Shown here piece by piece: positions 61,501 through 64,000 of a DNA stretch of 64,000 bases (its first letter is position 1; the number at the start of each line of letters is the position of its first letter). The DNA is from Nautilus pompilius (Eukaryota; Mollusca; Cephalopoda; Nautilida; Nautilidae), in the NCBI GenBank assembly GCA_018389105.1, contig JACATO010000334.1, positions 992,001-1,056,000 of the forward strand, in the 5' to 3' direction. The notes below the pieces were generated by a model. That model searched no databases. It was not told the origin of the DNA and saw only the letters and a list, made by a program, of their open reading frames with translations. The position numbers and the translations under genes were made by a program.

Positions 61501-63426
61501 TCCCACAGCAACTTCTCCCTTAAGGTAATTAACCACTTGGTGAACACACTCCACTCAAATGGGAATAGTAACCATGGACTGTCTCAAGTTGCTGTGTTGT
61601 ACACCAGTCTCAACAACTGAGAAAGCCTCCCTATATTGCCAAAACTCCTGGGTGAGAAAGCGTAAAGCTGCAGTTAGTTGTCTACCATAGAGCTCTGCCC
61701 ATCAAGTACCGTGAAGTACCCATAGATTTCAGCAGGGAGGCAAACCCACACGGACAACTGGGGAAGAAGAGTGAGAAAAATCCACATCAGGGAAAGACAC
61801 CAAACCATGCTGACCCTGACCAAGTATTGAACTTGGACTCTCAGCCTTGAGAGCCCAGCAGGCTGTCAGTCGCCCGCCTTCTCAAGTTAATTCCTGTAAA
61901 ATTTCAAGCTGCTTTCTCAAACGACTCAAGTAGTGCATGCAGATTTTGCAAAATCACAAAACTAACACTGATGCATTGAATTCACAAAATATATCATCCT
62001 TTGTTTAAGAACTACAGTAGTCATGATGTTGTAAGTAAGTTTCAGTGAACAGGGTTAGCACATTACATAGCTATCAACGATTTTCAGGTGTGTTTTGAAC
62101 TGGTTTAGTGTATATTTTATTTAAAAAATCATTTGTTACAAAATCTGATTTTATAAAAACTTTAAAATTTTTTCATTCCAAGTGTAATTACAATTTTGTG
62201 CACCATAATTTTTAGTGGAGCACAATGGAACATTTCAGATTTGCACAATAAGAAAATGGTCAAGAAGATGGCAATTTTTTTGTGTGTACTGTTTTAATTA
62301 TTAAGCATTTTGTGAATCACTTTTCTTCTTCACATTCTACCTAAACACTTATTCGCGGTAAAATAGCATTTTTTTTTGGATGGTTGCTTCCCCTTGACGG
62401 GTTCAGGAGATGAGGGGGTTAACATGGCTTCTTCCACTGTCACAGCAGCAATTGGAATAACTTGGTGTCATTAATAAAGATTGTTAAAAGTGTAAACAAA
62501 CTAATTACGATATGCAGAACGACAGGAAGCCCGACCACGAGATAATTTCGTGGAATATCTAAGGTAAAAATGCTAGCAAGAGCAGGAATTTCTTTCTTTC
62601 TTCCTCCGTCCTGACTCGAGGACGTCTCACGGAGGTGGGAGGAACGGTCTTCGTGATACAGACCGGGGGTGGGTGGGGGGACATGGGTATTTCGGTTTGA
62701 ACCAGCCAGCCCTCTTGGCTCTGTCCGGTTTTACTGGGCACAGAAGAGCACCAACAATACTCACCATCCAATGTACCAGGGTTTCGAGCCATCCTTCATG
62801 CGGGCTCGCTCGTCGCTCATCTCGAACACCTCCATCAGCCTGGTGAACTCGGTCTGGTAGGGGAAGAACTGGCAGGAGATGTCGCCGTTCTCCAGGGTGG
62901 CGTTGTCCGATCCGTACAGCCCCCTGAAGTACTCGAAGGAGAACAGCCTCGTGGCCGTCCAGTTCCGGGAGCCGTCGACGACGACCACGGGCCGGCCGGA
63001 GTAGGCGTACAGGTCCTCGAAACTCTTGGCCGTGATGTTCGAGACCCGGTCGACCGCCCGCACGCTGCGGCAGATCTGGCAGTTGACCGGGGGCCGGACG
63101 AAGTCGGCCAGGTACTCGCTGCCGATGATGCACGGCTGCTTGCGGATGTCCGACTCGCCGTAGATGAGGGTCGCGACCAGGGGCCAGTTCCACGCGCACG
63201 CCGCGCAGAACGCCGCCGCCAGGGCGAGCGCGAGGAAGCCCAAGGCGGCCCCCTGGCGAGGACGGGGGGGCGCCATTCCCTCCTTCCCCTTGGCTTTGAA
63301 CTTCTCCAAGCTCTTCAGGGAGGATATCTGCTCCGGGTTCAGGCCCAGCGCCAGGGCCTTCCGGTGGAGGCGCCGAAACAGGACCGCCGCCGGCTCCCCC
63401 ACGAACTGATCACTGAACGCTGCCAT
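47930..63426 (-). CDS. Type II membrane JmjC (cupin-8) domain protein, predicted Fe(II)/2-oxoglutarate oxygenase
   Basis: Four exons, 63426-62765, 54377-54242, 53210-53078 and 48015-47930, have exact GT-AG borders and consistent phases (2, 0, 1), giving 338 residues. The start is ATG 63426 in a good context (A at -3, G at +4). A cytosolic N-terminus of about 58 residues precedes one hydrophobic anchor (about 59-89). The rest should face the lumen or exterior and carries three N-glycosylation sequons (N130, N155, N175) and Cys pairs. YAYSGRPVVVVDGS and GSPGYGAAMHIDSVEHPSWQ are typical of JmjC/cupin-8 proteins. The iron ligands would be H266 and D268, split by intron 2, and H320 in WYHSTL. The C-terminus is SITIGSEYD. 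I know no named human ortholog and the substrate is unknown. The nearest concept is luminal JmjC proteins such as JMJD8. Exon 1 is strongly GC-rich, the others AT-rich. Confidence 0.85.
49340..49420. mobile_element. 81-bp mariner-type MITE with TA target duplication
   Basis: The ends share a perfect 17-base inverted repeat (GGACGTTCAAATGAAAC at 49344-49360 and its complement at 49400-49416), extending to 21 bases with two mismatches. TA lies directly outside both ends (49338-49339 and 49421-49422). The loop has no coding capacity. It lies in JmjC intron 3. Confidence 0.8.
49760..49945. promoter_or_regulatory. CpG-retaining block in JmjC intron 3, possible regulatory element
   Basis: High-complexity sequence with several CpGs (AGCGCGGCAG, CTCGTATG, TTTCGAACGACCAGCG) interrupts long AT-rich, CpG-poor intron. 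No coding frame or repeat structure explains it. Confidence 0.25.
52196..52216. mobile_element. Second copy of the mariner-type terminal repeat
   Basis: GGATGTTCAAATGAAAC preceded by TACTAA matches the left end of the 81-bp MITE with one C-to-T change at its CpG. No matching right end is visible nearby, so this is a truncated or decayed copy. It also lies in JmjC intron 3. Confidence 0.65.
52547..52603. repeat. (GT)n microsatellite
   Basis: About 28 GT units with a single GG interruption, in JmjC intron 3. Confidence 0.95.
57420..57860 (+). mobile_element. Tc1-like transposase fossil in JmjC intron 1
   Basis: The plus strand reads FILMDDNAHPHKAHVINQYL near 57617-57680, the Tc1 xQDNAxPHxAxxVxxYL block, followed by a decayed PELNPIENV and DALDRHTGSL. 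Stops and small deletions are present. It is opposite to the JmjC gene. Confidence 0.85.
58870..59660 (+). mobile_element. MULE-type (FLYWCH-associated) transposase fossil in JmjC intron 1
   Basis: Plus-strand pieces follow the order of animal MULE transposases: PQWYCDGTFDSAP with HVIIDETHTLPLV (58915-59022), INPESVTIDFDQAVLNII (59103-59156), VTDTFNALMASLNNET, then WNVNSQVQDNLPQMNNSLKG near 59470-59530, equivalent to the PRTNNSxEGWH block. The longest open piece is 59085-59435. Stops split the rest. Confidence 0.8.
60500..61450 (-). mobile_element. Tc1-like transposase fossil in JmjC intron 1
   Basis: The minus strand, read from about 61400 down, shows an N-terminal helix-turn-helix-like region, RVLFTCKSQFSV (the VLFSDESRF block) near 61110, LNFMQQDSAYPCT (FQQDNAxPHT) near 60880, then a decayed C-terminal helix ending near 60590. 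Each block is in a slightly shifted frame. It has the same orientation as the JmjC gene. Confidence 0.7.
61690..61890. repeat. SINE/LINE-tail-like interspersed repeat
   Basis: The stretch around AAACCCACACGGACAACTGG, with a later GTATTGAACTTGGACTCTCA and GGCTGTCAGTCGCCCGCC, has the layout of the widespread 'headers-and-dictionary' repeats of fishes and invertebrates (CACACGGACA...TTGAACCCGGGTCTC...). It looks like one worn copy. The family assignment is by resemblance only. Confidence 0.4.
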
Positions 63427-63610
63427 CGTCAACCTTCACTGTCGGCGGTTCCTGGGAGACTGGGGCTGCTGCCGCCTTCTGTCCGCCTGGCCATCGACGA
63501 CCCGACCCATGCTTCGATCGTCGAAACTCCCTGGACTAATAACTGCCGCATACGTCATCATTAGACGCTTTACGGATGAATCCAAACGGAGTTGTTGCCC
63601 TTTACCTTAG

Positions 63611-63623
63611 ATACCGCCATTTT
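63611..63623 (-). promoter_or_regulatory. YY1-type motif upstream of the JmjC gene
   Basis: The minus strand reads AAAATGGCGGTAT, close to the YY1 core, about 190 bases upstream of the JmjC ATG. It has the same orientation relative to its gene as the NUDT19 motif. Confidence 0.35.
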
Positions 63624-64000
63624 TTTTTAAAAAACTTTGTTTCACCTGAAAGCGAGAATGGATCGACCAGGTCATTACTGCAGTTAGGGTCGTACTTTCA
63701 AGCTTTGCCACTTCCTTGCTTCAGTAGTTTAAATTAGAATAGGAAATGTAAAATGCCATAAATTTTGTTTTCTTTTTTTCCTTTTATTAAAATATATATA
63801 CTGAGTTACTTCATCCAAGGCAGTCACAGGCAGGACCGATCCATAAACAAGTCTAGAATATCTCCTCCTTTTATTTTATTAATTAAGAAAAAATCAGAAA
63901 GTCTAGAAACACCCCTTGCTGAACTACGCGGTACCTAAATACATTTCTAGAAGTATCCTCCGGGGCCACGTGTTTGTCGACAAGCTTAGAGAAACAGACA
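63624..64000. other. Upstream flank of the JmjC gene
   Basis: Mixed AT-rich sequence with a few CpGs and no coding frame or repeat that I can recognise. Confidence 0.5.

Noticed and set aside
62627-63199. 190-codon second minus frame over JmjC exon 1
   Set aside because: An out-of-frame, Arg/Pro-rich shadow of the JmjC coding frame.
63427-63432. An upstream start two codons before the JmjC ATG
   Set aside because: The codon at 63432-63430 is TTG. The first ATG in frame is 63426, in a good context.

Overview
This window is animal nuclear DNA. Its genes have spliced exons with GT-AG introns, most of them hundreds of bases to several kilobases long, and the DNA carries many decayed Tc1/mariner-type transposons and microsatellites. 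I could not fix the species or phylum. The AT-rich introns of the housekeeping genes are strongly CpG-poor, while a central block (roughly 26-43 kb), also largely AT-rich, keeps a high CpG density. This patchwork is known from invertebrates with mosaic (gene-body) methylation. A large unmethylated valley in a vertebrate would be the alternative.

Layout. (1) 1-17,843, plus strand: the 3' part of CPSF1, the large subunit of the pre-mRNA cleavage and polyadenylation complex, in about 23 exons and truncated at its 5' end by the window. (2) 21,073-25,900, minus strand: a complete three-exon NUDT19-type Nudix hydrolase, convergent with CPSF1, with a very GC-rich first exon. (3) 26,445-27,507: a 46-bp minisatellite of about 23 copies upstream of NUDT19. 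(4) 27.5-36.5 kb: CpG-rich, gene-poor DNA with a cleanly bounded 273-bp hAT element and a candidate small two-exon gene of unknown function. (5) 36,542-42,403, plus strand: a two-exon, probably seven-pass membrane protein of the PRRT3/PRRT4 type with a signal peptide and a furin-like site. (6) 47,930-63,426, minus strand: a complete four-exon gene for a predicted type II membrane protein with a JmjC (cupin-8) oxygenase domain facing the lumen or exterior. Its iron-binding HxD motif is assembled across a splice junction. Its 8.4-kb first intron holds two Tc1 fossils and a MULE transposase fossil.

The four genes do not form a pathway: RNA 3'-end processing, CoA/acyl-CoA hydrolysis, a membrane protein of unknown role and a predicted secretory-pathway dioxygenase. 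I see no operon-like arrangement. The strongest points for follow-up are the JmjC membrane protein, a CPSF1 exon that runs into a stop and an AATAAA signal, the CpG mosaic, the precisely delimited hAT and mariner MITE insertions, and the minisatellite with a palindromic core.
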